From Anaeramoeba ignava (lineage: Eukaryota; Metamonada; Anaeramoebidae): a stretch of 64,000 nt of DNA. A program made the translations under genes and the position numbers. Under the pieces are notes generated by a model. The model saw only the letters and a program-made list of their open reading frames with translations, did not search any database and was not told the DNA's origin. The stretch spans positions 124,001 to 188,000 of the forward strand of contig JAPDFW010000090.1 in NCBI GenBank assembly GCA_028826165.1, read 5' to 3'. Shown here one piece after another: positions 1-10,609 of the stretch; within the stretch, counting starts at the first letter, position 1, and the number at the start of each line of letters is the position of its first letter.

Positions 1-34
1 TTTTAATTTTAATTTTAATTTTAATTTTGATTAC

Positions 35-229
35 TTTTTTTTCAGATTCTGGTATTTTTTTCCAAGCAGCATAAAGTAATCGACATTTTTGACTTGGATC
101 AAGATTTCTGTATTTTGTTTGAAATAATGGCAGATTACAGACATAAAATATTTGTGCATCTTGTCTTGGTCTTTTTGGTCTTTTTGGTTTTTGTGATAAT
201 TTTAATTTTCCTTTTAAATTTTTTTGCAT
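35..229 (-). CDS. HMG-box protein, first exon (partial gene)
   Basis: First exon of an HMG-box DNA-binding protein, probably a chromatin architectural factor. The ATG at 229-227 opens 65 codons ending at a GTAATC donor (intron from 34 to the window edge, AATTA-type repeat). The protein starts with a basic tail and then PKRPKRPRQDAQIFYV, followed by YRNLDPSQKCRLLYAAWKKI and PESEKK. That is the HMG-box pattern: PKRP start, an aromatic-rich helix 1 and a W-K in helix 2. The third helix must lie in exons to the left of the window. The start codon is 86 bp from the divergent ankyrin-BTB start at 316, so the two genes share one promoter region. Domain call is firm; whether the full protein has one or more boxes cannot be seen. 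Confidence 0.8.
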
Positions 230-315
230 TTATTCACAAAAAAAAAAATGATAAAAAATTTTTTTTCATTTTTCATTTTTTTCATTTTTTTCATTTTTAA
301 AATTTAAAAATAAAA
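230..315. promoter_or_regulatory. Bidirectional promoter between HMG-box gene and giant ankyrin-BTB gene
   Basis: 86 bp separate two divergent start codons. The plus strand carries four overlapping copies of a T-tract broken by CAT (TTTTTTCATTTTT type) directly before the ankyrin-BTB ATG. The minus strand carries TTATCATTTTTTT before the HMG-box ATG. The same T-rich CAT element recurs before most other genes here, so it is inferred to be a core promoter or start-site element. Confidence 0.5.
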
Positions 316-3300
316 ATGAATATTTGGCAAATTATTGAAGAAAATAATAACAACAATAATATTATTATTGAATACTTAAAACAAATTGAAAAAATTACAG
401 AAAATGAATTAAAAAAAGAAAACAAACCAATTTTACATTTTGCAATCGAAAAACAAGTTTCAAAAGAAGTAATTGAATTATTAATTACAAAAGGTTCAGA
501 TCCAAAAGAAGTTGATGAATTAGGAAAGAATTCATTGCATTTGGCAGTTATGAATAATTCAAAAATTGAAATACTTGAACTTTTGATTGAAAAAGGAATT
601 GATATTAATTCAAAAACAAATGGAAATGAAACTGCTTTACATTTTGCTTGCCAACACAATTCATTTGAAATTATTAAATATCTTATTGAAAAAAAAAGAA
701 TTGATATTAATTCAAAAACAAATGGAAATGAAACAGCTTTACATTTTGCTTGTGATAATAAAAATCCAAATTCATTTGAAATTATTAAATATCTTATTGA
801 AAAAAAAAGAATTGATATTAATTCAAAAACAATACGGAATGAAACACCTTTACATTTTGCTTGTGATAATAAAAATCCAAATTCAATCGAAATTATCAAA
901 TATCTTATTGAAGAAAAAGGAATTGATATTAATTCAAAAACAAAATATAATGAAACACCTTTACATTTTGCTTGCCAAAATAAATACCCAACATCATTTG
1001 AAATTATTAAATATCTTATTGAAAAAGGAATTGATATTAATTCAAAAACAGAAGATAATATAACAGCTTTACATATTGCTTGTCTAAATAAAAATTCAAA
1101 TTCATTTCAAATTATTAAATATCTTATTGAAGAAAAAGGAATTGATATTAATTCAAGAACAAAAGATAGAAATAAAACAGCTTTACATATTGCTTGCCAA
1201 AATAAAAATCCAAATTCATTTGAAATTATCAAATTATTGATTGAAAAAGGAATTGATATTAATTCAAAAACAAAAGAAAATGAAACTGCTTTACATTTTG
1301 TTTGCCAAAATAAAAATCCAAATTCAATCGAAATTATTAAATATCTTATTGAAAAAGGAATTGATATTAATTCAAAAACAGAAGAAAATGAAACAGCTTT
1401 ACATTTTGTTTGCCAAAATAAAAATCCAAATTCATTTCAAATTATTAAATATCTTATTGAAAAAGGAATTGATATTAATTCAAAAACATATCAAAATGAA
1501 ACAGCTTTACATATTGCTTGCCAAAATCAAAATCCAAATTCATTTCAAATTATTAAATATCTTATTGAAAAAGGAATTGATATTAATTCAAAAACAAAAT
1601 ATAAAAATGAAACAGCTTTACATATTGCTTGCCAAAATCAAAATCCAAATTCATTTCAAATTATCAAATTATTAATTGAAAAAAGAATTGATATTAATTC
1701 AAAAACAAAAGATAATAAAACAGCTTTACATTATGCTTGCCAAAATAAAAATCCAAATTCATTTGAAATTATCAAATTATTAATTGAAAAAGGAATTGAT
1801 ATTAATTCAAAAACAAAATATAAAAATGAAACACCTTTACATATTGTTTGCAGAAATCAAAATTCGAATTCATTTCAAATTATTAAATATCTTGTTGAAG
1901 AAAAAAGAATTGATATTAATTCAAAAACAAAAGAAAATGAAACTGCTTTACATATTATTTGCCAAAATCAAAATCCAAATTCAATTCAAATTATCAAATT
2001 ATTAATTGAAAAAGGAGGAATTGATATTAATTCAAAAACAAAATGGGATAATGAAACAGCTTTACATATTGAATGCAAAAAAGAAAATCCATCATTTCAA
2101 ATTATCAAATTATTAATTGAAAAAAGAATTGATATTAATTCAAAAACAAAATGGGATAATGAAACAGCTTTACATATTATTTGCCAAAATCAAAATCAAA
2201 ATCCAAATTCAATTGAAATTATCAAATTATTAATTGAAAAAGGAATTGATATTAATTCAAAAACAAAATATAATAAAACTGCTTTACATATTGTTTGCCA
2301 AAATCAAAACCCAAATTCATTTGAAATTATCAAATTATTAATTGAAAAAGGAATTGATATTAATTCAAAAACAGAAGATAATAAAACAGCTTTGCATATT
2401 ATTTGCCAAAATCAAAATCCAAATTCAATTCAAATTATCAAATTATTAATTGAAAAAAGAATTGATATTAATTCAAAAACAGAAGATAATGAAACAGCTT
2501 TACATATTGCTTGCCGAAATAAAAATCCAAATTCATTTGAAATTATCAAATTATTAATTGAAAAAGGAATTGATATTAATTCAAAAACAAAAGATAATGA
2601 AACTGCTTTACATATTGCTTGCCAAAATCAAAATCCAAATTCTATTCAAATTATCAAATTATTAATTGAAAAAGAAGGAATTGATATTAATTCAAAAACA
2701 AAAGATAATGAAGCATCTTTACATATTGCTTGCCGAAATAAAAATCCAAATTCATTTGAAATTATCAAATTATTAATTGAAAAAGGAATTGATATTAATT
2801 CAAAAACAAAAGATAATAAAACTGCTTTACATATTGTTTGCCAAAATCAAAATCCAAAATTATCAATTAAAATTATCAAATATCTTGTTGAAGAAAAAGG
2901 AATTGATATTAATTCAAAAACAAAAGATAATAAAACAGTTTTACATTATGCTTGCTTAAATCAAAATGAAAATTCAATTGAAATTATCAAATATCTTATT
3001 GAAAAAGGAATTGATATTAATTCAAAAACAAAAGATAAAAATGAAACACCTTTACATATTGTTTGCCAAAATCAAAATCCAAATTCAATTGAAATTATCA
3101 AATATCTTATTGAAGAAAAAGGAATTAATATTAATTCAAAAACAAAAGATAAAAATGAAACAGCTTTACATTATGCTTGCTTAAATCAAAATCAAAATTC
3201 ATTTGGAATTATCAAATATCTTATTGAAAAAGGAATTGATATTAATTCAAAAACAGAAGATAATAAAACACCTTTACATATTGCTTGCCAAAATAAAAAT

Positions 3301-6300
3301 CCAAATTCATTTGAAATTATCAAATATCTAATTGAAAAAGGAATTGATATTAATTCAAAAACAAAAGATAATAAAACAGCTTTACATTATGCTTGCCAAA
3401 ATAAAAATCCAAATTCATTTGGAATTATCAAATTATTAATTGAAAAAGGAATTGATATTAATTCAAAAACAAAAGATAATAAAACAGCTTTACATATTGT
3501 TTGCCAATACAATTCAACTAGAATTATCAGATATCTTATTTCCAAAGAAGGAATTGATATTAATTCAAAAACAAATAAAAATGAAACAGCTTTACATATT
3601 GCTTGCTTAAATCGAAATCCAAATTCTATTCAAATTATCAAATTATTGATTGAAAAAGGAATTGATATTAATTCAAAAACAAAAGATAATAAAACTGCTT
3701 TACATATTGCTTGCCAAAATAAAAATCCAAATTCAATTGAAATTATCAAATTATTAATTGAAAAAAGAATTGATATTAATTCAAAAACAAAAGATAATGA
3801 AACTGCTTTACATATTGCTTGCCAAAACAAAAATACAAATTCAATTCAAATTATTAAATATCTTATTGAAGAAAAAAGAATTGATATTAATTCAAAAACA
3901 AAAGATAATAAAGCAGCTTTACATATTGCTTGTCAATACAATTCAATTGAAATTATCAAATTATTAATTGAAAAAGGAATTGATATTAATTCAAAAACAA
4001 ATAACAATGAAACTGCTTTACATATTGCTTGCCAAAACCAAAATCAAAATTCAATTGAAATTATCAAATATCTTATTGAAAAAGGAATTGATATTAATTC
4101 AAAAACAAAATATAAAAATGAAACAGCTTTACATATTGCTTGCCGAAATAAAAATCCAAATTCAATTGAAATTATCAAATTATTGATTGAAGAAAAAAGA
4201 ATTGATATTAATTCAAAAACAAAAGATAATAAAACATCTTTACATATTGCTTGCCTAAATCAAAATCCAAATTCAATTCAAATTATCAAATTATTAATTG
4301 AAAAAGGAATTGATATTAATTCAAAAACAAATAACAATGAAACTGCTTTACATATTGCTTGCCAAAATAAAAATCAAAATTCAATTCAAATTATCAAATT
4401 ATTGATTGAAAAAGGAATTGATATTAATGCAAAAACAAAATGGGATAATGAAACTGTTTTACATATTGAATGCAAAAAAGAAAATCCATCATTTGAAATT
4501 ATCAAATTATTAATTGAAAAAGGAATTGATATTAATGCAAAAACAAAAGATAATGAAATAGCTTTACATTTTGCTTGCAGAAATCAAAATTCAAATTCAA
4601 TTCAAATTATCAAATATCTTGTTGAAGAAAAAAGAATTGATATTAATGCAAAAACAAAAGATAATGAAACAGCTTTACATTTTGCTTGTCAAAACCAAAA
4701 TCAAAATTCAATTGAAATTATCAAATATCTTATTGAAAAAGGAATTGATATTAATGCAAAAACAAAATATACAAATGAAACAGCTTTACATTTTGTTTGT
4801 CAAAATCAAAATCCAAATTCATTTCAAATTATCAAATATCTTATTGAAAAAAAAGGAATTAATATTAATTCAAAAACAAAAGATAATAAAACTGCTTTAC
4901 ATATTGCTTGCCAAAATCAAAATTCAAATTCATTTCAAATTATCAAATTATTAATTGAAAAAGGAATTGATATTAATTCAAAAACAAAATATACAAATGA
5001 AACAGCTTTACATATTGCTTGCTTAAATAAAAACCCAAATTCATTTGAAATTATCAAATTATTAATTGAAAAAGAAGGAATTGATATTAATTCAAAAACA
5101 AAAGATAATGAAACAGCTTTAGATATTATTTTCCAAAATCAAAATCCAAATTCATTTGAAATTATCAAATTATTAATTGAAAAAGAAATTGATATTAATT
5201 CAAAAACAAAAGATAATGAAACAGCTTTACATATTGAATGCAAAAAAGAAAATCCATCATTTCAAATTATCAAATTATTAATTGAAAAAAAAGGAATTGA
5301 TATTAATTCAAAAACAAAAGATAAAAATGAAACAGCTTTACATATTATTTGCAAAAATGAAAATCCAAATTCAATTGAAATTATCAAATTATTAATTGAA
5401 AAAGGAATTGATATTAATTCAAAAACAAATATAAATGAAACAGCTTTACATATTGCTTGCTTAAATCAAAATCCAAATTCATTTCAAATTATCAAATTAT
5501 TAATTGAAAAAGGAGGAATTGATATTAATTCAAAAACAAATAAAAATAAAATAGCTTTACATATTGTTTGCTTAAATAAAAACCCAAATTCATTTCAAAT
5601 TATCAAATATCTAATTGAAAAAGGAATTGATATTAATTCAAAAACAAATAAAAATGAAACAGCTTTACATTATGCTTGCTTAAATAAAAACCCAAATTCA
5701 TTTGAAATTATCAAATTATTAATTGAAAAAAAAGGAATTGATATTAATTCAAAAACAGAAGATAATAAAACTGCTTTACATATTATTTGCCAAAATCAAA
5801 ATCCAAATTCATTTCAAATTATCAAATTATTAATTGAAAAAGGAATTGATATTAATTCAAAAACAAATAAAAATGAAATAGCTTTACATATTGTTTGCAG
5901 AAATCAAAATTCAAATTCAATTCAAATTATCAAATTATTAATTGAAAAAGGAATTGATATTAATTCAAAAACAAAAGATAATAAAACAGCTTTACATATT
6001 GCTTGCTTAAATAAAAACCCAAATTCATTTGAAATTATCAAATATCTTATTGAAGAAAAAGGGATTGATATTAATTCAAAAACAAAATATAATGAAACAG
6101 CTTTACATTATGCTTGCTTAAATCAAAACCCAAATTCATTTGAAATTATCAAATATCTTATTGAAGAAAAAGGAATTGATATTAATTCAAAAACAAAATA
6201 TAATGCAACAGCTTTACATATTGCTTGCTTAAATAAAAACCCAAATTCAATTGAAATTATCAAATATCTTATTGAAAAAGAAGGAATTGATACTAATTCA

Positions 6301-8355
6301 AACCCAAATATAAATGAAACAGCTTTACATTATGCTTGCCAAAATAAAAACTCAAATTCAATTGAAATTATCAAATATCTAATTGAAGAAAAAGGAATTG
6401 ATACTAATTCAAAAACAGAAGATAATAAAACTGCTTTACATATTATTTGCCAAAATCAAAATCCAAATTCATTTCAAATTATCAAATTATTAATTGAAAA
6501 AGGAATTGATATTAATTCAAAAACAAAAGATAATAAAACTGCTTTACATATTGCTTGCCAAAATAAAAATTTCAATTCATTTGAAATTATCAAATTATTA
6601 ATTGAAGAAAAAGGAATTGATATTAATTCAAAAACAAATAGTAATAAAACAGCTTTACATTATGCTTGCCAAAATAAAAATTTCAATTCATTTGAAATTA
6701 TCAAATTATTGATTGAAAAAGGAATTGATATTAATTCAAAAACAAAAGATAATAAAACTGCTTTACATATTGCTTGCCAAAATAAATATCCAAATTCATT
6801 TCAAATTATCAAATTATTGATTGAAAAAGGAATTGATATTAATTCAAAAACAAAAGATAATGAAACTGCTTTACATTATGCTTGCCAAAATAAATATCCA
6901 AATTCATTTCAAATTATCAAATTATTAATTGAAAAAGGAATTGATATTAATTCAAAAACAAAAGATAATAAAACTGCTTTACATATTGCTTGCCAAAATC
7001 AAAATTTCAATTCATTTCAAATTATCAAATTATTGATTGAAAAAGGAATTGATATTAATTCAAAAACAGAAGATAATGAAGCAGCTTTACATTATGCTTG
7101 CCAAAATAAAAATCCAAATTCATTTCAAATTATCAAATTATTGATTGAAAAAGGAGGAATTGATATTAATTCAAAAACAAAAGATAATAAAACTGCTTTA
7201 CATATTGCTTGCCAAAATCAAAATCCAAATTCATTTCAAATTATCAAATTATTGATTGAAAAAGGAGGAATTGATATTAATTCAAAAATAAATAAAAATG
7301 AAACAGCTCTTTCAATATCAATTTCTGAAAAAAGGAAAGATTTAATTGAATTATTGTTAATGAATGATGTAAATATTTTTGATTTGAAACAAAATGAAAT
7401 CACAAATGAATTTATTGAAATATCCTCAAAAGTTTATTCAATAAATGAAGATATGAATAAATTATTATTAAATTCAAATGATGATAATTTTTCAGATTAT
7501 CAAATTAAATCAAATGATGGTTTCAAATTTAAAGTTCATAAATTAATTCTTTTAACAAGATTTGATAATAATCAAAAAAATTTAAAAAAATTTATTAATA
7601 TTTGTTCTCAAAAATCAAAAAAAGAAGTTCAATTTGCATTAAATTTTATTTATTCAGGATTTTTTGATTTTCAACAAACTTATCAAAAATTAAATCAAAA
7701 ATTAGAAGATTTTGATAGTGATTCTTATAGTTATTCAAGAGAAAGAGAAAGAAAAAGAGAAAATGAAAACGAAAATGAAAATGAAATTAAATTATTTCAA
7801 GAAATTGGATTTGATTCAAAATGGATTGAAACTAAAAAAGGAAGAAAAGGAATAACAAAAGATTTATCAAAATTATATCAACAAAATGAAACCAAAGATT
7901 TTACAATAATTGTTGAAGAAAAAAAAATCAAAGTTCATAAATTAATATTAATATTAAGAAGTGAATTATTTAAAGGAATGTTTTTAAATGTTCAAGATTC
8001 ATCTAATCAAGTTCATGATTATTCAGAAAAATCATTTGAAACAATTCAACAATTAATTTATTTTTTTTATCATGATAAATTTGATGAAACAAAAAAAATT
8101 CCAAATAAAATAATTGAAGAAGAATTTTCAGATATTAAAGAATATTATCAATTAAATCAAAATTCAATAATTGATTTATTTTTAAACGAATTTAACAAAA
8201 CTGAAAATTCAACTTCAGAAATAGATTCAGAATCAAAATCAGAATCAAAATCAGAATTAGATTCAAATTCAAATTCAAATTCAAATTCAAATTCAAATTC
8301 AAAATCAAAATCAAATTCAAAATCAAATTCTAATTCAAATTCAAAAAAAAAATAA
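316..8355 (+). CDS. Giant ankyrin-repeat protein with two C-terminal BTB/POZ domains
   Basis: Intronless 2,679-codon gene. Residues 1 to about 75 form a cap starting MNIWQIIEENN. Residues about 75-2345 hold some 65 ankyrin repeats. Each has about 36 residues rather than the usual 33, the extra length being an NKNPNS-type loop between the two helices; a typical core is TALHIACQNKNPNS then EIIKLLIEKGIDINSKT. Two BTB/POZ-like units follow at about 2390-2470 (FKVHKLILLTRF) and about 2525-2610 (IKVHKLILILRSELFKGMF). The C-terminus is a Ser/Asn/Lys tract. By family knowledge, ankyrin-BTB proteins act as scaffolds or cullin-3 ubiquitin-ligase adaptors; that role is inferred. The cap and both BTB units are shared with the 845-residue gene at 38971-41508. 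The frame is unbroken over 8 kb, although DNA-level repeat similarity is high enough to expect copy-number changes. Confidence 0.93.
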   Translation: MNIWQIIEENNNNNNIIIEYLKQIEKITENELKKENKPILHFAIEKQVSKEVIELLITKGSDPKEVDELGKNSLHLAVMNNSKIEILELLIEKGIDINSKTNGNETALHFACQHNSFEIIKYLIEKKRIDINSKTNGNETALHFACDNKNPNSFEIIKYLIEKKRIDINSKTIRNETPLHFACDNKNPNSIEIIKYLIEEKGIDINSKTKYNETPLHFACQNKYPTSFEIIKYLIEKGIDINSKTEDNITALHIACLNKNSNSFQIIKYLIEEKGIDINSRTKDRNKTALHIACQNKNPNSFEIIKLLIEKGIDINSKTKENETALHFVCQNKNPNSIEIIKYLIEKGIDINSKTEENETALHFVCQNKNPNSFQIIKYLIEKGIDINSKTYQNETALHIACQNQNPNSFQIIKYLIEKGIDINSKTKYKNETALHIACQNQNPNSFQIIKLLIEKRIDINSKTKDNKTALHYACQNKNPNSFEIIKLLIEKGIDINSKTKYKNETPLHIVCRNQNSNSFQIIKYLVEEKRIDINSKTKENETALHIICQNQNPNSIQIIKLLIEKGGIDINSKTKWDNETALHIECKKENPSFQIIKLLIEKRIDINSKTKWDNETALHIICQNQNQNPNSIEIIKLLIEKGIDINSKTKYNKTALHIVCQNQNPNSFEIIKLLIEKGIDINSKTEDNKTALHIICQNQNPNSIQIIKLLIEKRIDINSKTEDNETALHIACRNKNPNSFEIIKLLIEKGIDINSKTKDNETALHIACQNQNPNSIQIIKLLIEKEGIDINSKTKDNEASLHIACRNKNPNSFEIIKLLIEKGIDINSKTKDNKTALHIVCQNQNPKLSIKIIKYLVEEKGIDINSKTKDNKTVLHYACLNQNENSIEIIKYLIEKGIDINSKTKDKNETPLHIVCQNQNPNSIEIIKYLIEEKGININSKTKDKNETALHYACLNQNQNSFGIIKYLIEKGIDINSKTEDNKTPLHIACQNKNPNSFEIIKYLIEKGIDINSKTKDNKTALHYACQNKNPNSFGIIKLLIEKGIDINSKTKDNKTALHIVCQYNSTRIIRYLISKEGIDINSKTNKNETALHIACLNRNPNSIQIIKLLIEKGIDINSKTKDNKTALHIACQNKNPNSIEIIKLLIEKRIDINSKTKDNETALHIACQNKNTNSIQIIKYLIEEKRIDINSKTKDNKAALHIACQYNSIEIIKLLIEKGIDINSKTNNNETALHIACQNQNQNSIEIIKYLIEKGIDINSKTKYKNETALHIACRNKNPNSIEIIKLLIEEKRIDINSKTKDNKTSLHIACLNQNPNSIQIIKLLIEKGIDINSKTNNNETALHIACQNKNQNSIQIIKLLIEKGIDINAKTKWDNETVLHIECKKENPSFEIIKLLIEKGIDINAKTKDNEIALHFACRNQNSNSIQIIKYLVEEKRIDINAKTKDNETALHFACQNQNQNSIEIIKYLIEKGIDINAKTKYTNETALHFVCQNQNPNSFQIIKYLIEKKGININSKTKDNKTALHIACQNQNSNSFQIIKLLIEKGIDINSKTKYTNETALHIACLNKNPNSFEIIKLLIEKEGIDINSKTKDNETALDIIFQNQNPNSFEIIKLLIEKEIDINSKTKDNETALHIECKKENPSFQIIKLLIEKKGIDINSKTKDKNETALHIICKNENPNSIEIIKLLIEKGIDINSKTNINETALHIACLNQNPNSFQIIKLLIEKGGIDINSKTNKNKIALHIVCLNKNPNSFQIIKYLIEKGIDINSKTNKNETALHYACLNKNPNSFEIIKLLIEKKGIDINSKTEDNKTALHIICQNQNPNSFQIIKLLIEKGIDINSKTNKNEIALHIVCRNQNSNSIQIIKLLIEKGIDINSKTKDNKTALHIACLNKNPNSFEIIKYLIEEKGIDINSKTKYNETALHYACLNQNPNSFEIIKYLIEEKGIDINSKTKYNATALHIACLNKNPNSIEIIKYLIEKEGIDTNSNPNINETALHYACQNKNSNSIEIIKYLIEEKGIDTNSKTEDNKTALHIICQNQNPNSFQIIKLLIEKGIDINSKTKDNKTALHIACQNKNFNSFEIIKLLIEEKGIDINSKTNSNKTALHYACQNKNFNSFEIIKLLIEKGIDINSKTKDNKTALHIACQNKYPNSFQIIKLLIEKGIDINSKTKDNETALHYACQNKYPNSFQIIKLLIEKGIDINSKTKDNKTALHIACQNQNFNSFQIIKLLIEKGIDINSKTEDNEAALHYACQNKNPNSFQIIKLLIEKGGIDINSKTKDNKTALHIACQNQNPNSFQIIKLLIEKGGIDINSKINKNETALSISISEKRKDLIELLLMNDVNIFDLKQNEITNEFIEISSKVYSINEDMNKLLLNSNDDNFSDYQIKSNDGFKFKVHKLILLTRFDNNQKNLKKFINICSQKSKKEVQFALNFIYSGFFDFQQTYQKLNQKLEDFDSDSYSYSRERERKRENENENENEIKLFQEIGFDSKWIETKKGRKGITKDLSKLYQQNETKDFTIIVEEKKIKVHKLILILRSELFKGMFLNVQDSSNQVHDYSEKSFETIQQLIYFFYHDKFDETKKIPNKIIEEEFSDIKEYYQLNQNSIIDLFLNEFNKTENSTSEIDSESKSESKSELDSNSNSNSNSNSNSKSKSNSKSNSNSNSKKK
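520..7310 (+). repeat. Coding tandem array of about 65 ankyrin units (105-111 bp)
   Basis: Near-identical DNA units each encode one ankyrin repeat. Recurrent blocks are GGAATTGATATTAATTCAAA and GAAATTATCAAATTATTAAT. Unit length varies by whole codons only (extra GAA, GGA or AAA codons), so the frame is kept. The low divergence between units points to recent expansion or ongoing homogenisation. Confidence 0.9.
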
Positions 8356-8426
8356 AAAGAAAAAACAAATTTTTTTCATTTTTTTCATTTTTTTCATTTT
8401 TCAAATTATTATATTTTTTGATTAAA
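8356..8426 (+). promoter_or_regulatory. Short intergenic promoter of the MED21-like gene
   Basis: 71 bp from the stop of the ankyrin-BTB gene to the next ATG. It contains three direct TTTTTTTCAT copies at about 8368-8400, then an AT-rich stretch. This spacer must serve as both 3' end of one gene and promoter of the next. Confidence 0.4.
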
Positions 8427-10402
8427 ATGGTTGATTTATTAACGGAAATTCAAATGTGTACGGATAATTTAGTAAGATTAATGTATGAATCACTTGGAAA
8501 TATACAAAAGGATCAAAGTATCGAAGAAGAACCTTTAACAAATGAAGATATTGAAACAATGGCTTCAACACTTGTTAATCAATCTAAAAAAATTGATTCA
8601 CTTATTGATTCTCTTCAACCTTTACTTTCAAAAACAGAAATTCAACAATTAAATGAACTTCAAGAATTACAAAATAAAAATGATAATTTAACTCTTATTC
8701 TTGAAAAAAGAGTTGAAACTGCTGGTATTTATTTTAATATTTAATTTAATATTTAATTTAATATTTATTTTAATATTTATTTTAATATTTATTTCAATAT
8801 TTATTTCAATATTTATTTTAATATTTATTTCAATATTTATTTTAATATTTAATTTAATATTTATTTTAATATTTATTTTAATATTTATTTTAATATTTAA
8901 TTTAATATTTATTTTAATATTTATTTTAATATTTATTTTAATATTTAATTTAATATTTATTTTAATATTTAATTTAATATTTATTTTTAATATTTATTTT
9001 AATATTTATTTCAATATTTATTTCAATATTTATTTTTAATATTTATTTTAATATTTAATTTAATATTTAATTTAATATTTATTTTAATATTTAATTTAAT
9101 ATTTATTTTAATATTTAATTTAATATTTATTTTAATATTTAATTTAATATTTAATTTAATATTTATTTTAATATTTATTTTAATATTTATTTTAATATTT
9201 ATTTTAATATTTATTTTAATATTTATTTTAATATTTATTTTAATATTTATTTTTAATATTTATTTTTAATATTTATTTTAATATTTATTTAAATATTTAT
9301 TTTAATATTTATTTTAATATTTATTTTAATATTTATTTCAATATTTATTTAATTTTTAATATTTATTTTAATATTTAATTTAATATTTATTTTAATATTT
9401 ATTTTAATTATTTAATTTAATATTTATTTTAATATTTATTTTAATATTTAATTTTAATATTTTATTTTAAATTTTTTATTTTAATATTTATTTTTTTTAA
9501 TATTTATTTTAATATTTAATTTAATATTTAATTTAATATTTAATTTAATATTTATTTTTAATATTTAATTTAATATATTTAATATTTATTTTTAATATTT
9601 ATTTTAATATTTATTTTAATATTTATTTTAATATTTATTTTTAATATTTATTTTAATATTTATTTAAATATTTATTTTTAATATTTAATTTAATATTTAA
9701 TTTAATATTTATTTTAATATTTAATTTAATATTTAATATTTAATATTTAATTTAATATTTATTTTAATATTTATTTTTATATTTATTTTAATATTTATTT
9801 TAATATTTATTTTAATATTTATTTTAATATTTATTTAATTTAATATTTAATTTAATATTTATTTTAATATTTAATTTAATATTTAATATTTATTTTTTAT
9901 TTAATATTTATTTTAATATTTAATTTAATATTTAATATAATATTTATTTTAATATTTATTTTAATATTTATTTCAATATTTATTTTAATATTTATTTTTA
10001 ATATTTATTTTAATATTTATTTTAATATTTATTTTAATATTTATTTTAATATTTATTTTAATATTTATTTCAATATTTATTTCAATATTTATTTTAATAT
10101 TTAATTTAATATTTATTTTAATATTTAATTTAATATTTATTTTAATATTTATTTTAATATTTAATTTAATATTTATTTTAATATTTATTTTAATATTTAT
10201 TTTAATATTTAATTTAATATTTATTTTAATATTTATTTTAATATTTATTTTAATATTTATTTAATATTTATTTTAATATTTAATTTAATATTTATTTTAA
10301 TATTTATTTTAATATTTATTTTAATATTTATTATTAGAGTACTGGTTAAATGTTGTTCAATCAGCTTTAAAAGAAATTTCTATTAGTCAAGTTGGAATTT
10401 AA
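8427..10402 (+). CDS. Mediator complex subunit 21-like protein
   Basis: Two exons, 8427-8724 and 10338-10402, encode about 120 residues. The start MVDLLTEIQMCTDNLVRLMY, then SLGNIQKDQ, a run of residues around 45-70 ending KKIDSLIDSLQPLL, and a coiled coil (IQQLNELQELQNKNDNLTLI) match the MED21/SRB7 family, in which the N-terminal helix anchors the Mediator middle module and the coiled coil pairs with MED7. The ATG at 8427 was chosen because an upstream in-frame TTG adds only two residues and the family starts here. The phase-1 intron, 8725-10337, is a 1.6-kb satellite. Exon 2 adds EYWLNVVQSALKEISISQVGI and a stop. Typical MED21 is about 140 residues, so length fits. The family is poorly conserved, so this is a good but not certain call. 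Confidence 0.72.
8725..10337 (+). repeat. Intronic satellite, ATTTATTTTAAT-type 12-mer
   Basis: About 1.6 kb built almost only of ATTTATTTTAAT and ATTTAATTTAAT units with occasional ATTTCAAT variants. It fills the single intron of the MED21-like gene. No G is seen in the array on the sense strand between the GTATTT donor and the TTATTAG acceptor. No ORF of credible composition. Confidence 0.95.
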
Positions 10403-10609
10403 ACCTTAATTAAAAAAAATTTTTTTTTTTTTTGGATTTTGTTGATTAAAAGGCGAAAATTTGCATTTTTTTTTTCTTTTTTTTTCTTTTTATTCTCTAT
10501 TTTATTTTAAATAAAAAATTTTTAATTTTTTTTTTTCATTTTTTTTCATTTTCTTTTCTTGATTTTTTCATTTTTTTTTTGTTAATTTTTAATTTCTTTC
10601 TTATTTTTT
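10403..10609 (+). promoter_or_regulatory. Intergenic region and promoter of the Ras gene
   Basis: 207 bp of T-rich sequence. TTTTTTCATTTTTTTTCATT at about 10532-10552 and TTTTTTCATTTTTTTTTT at about 10564-10580 repeat the start-proximal motif seen elsewhere. No coding potential. Confidence 0.4.
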
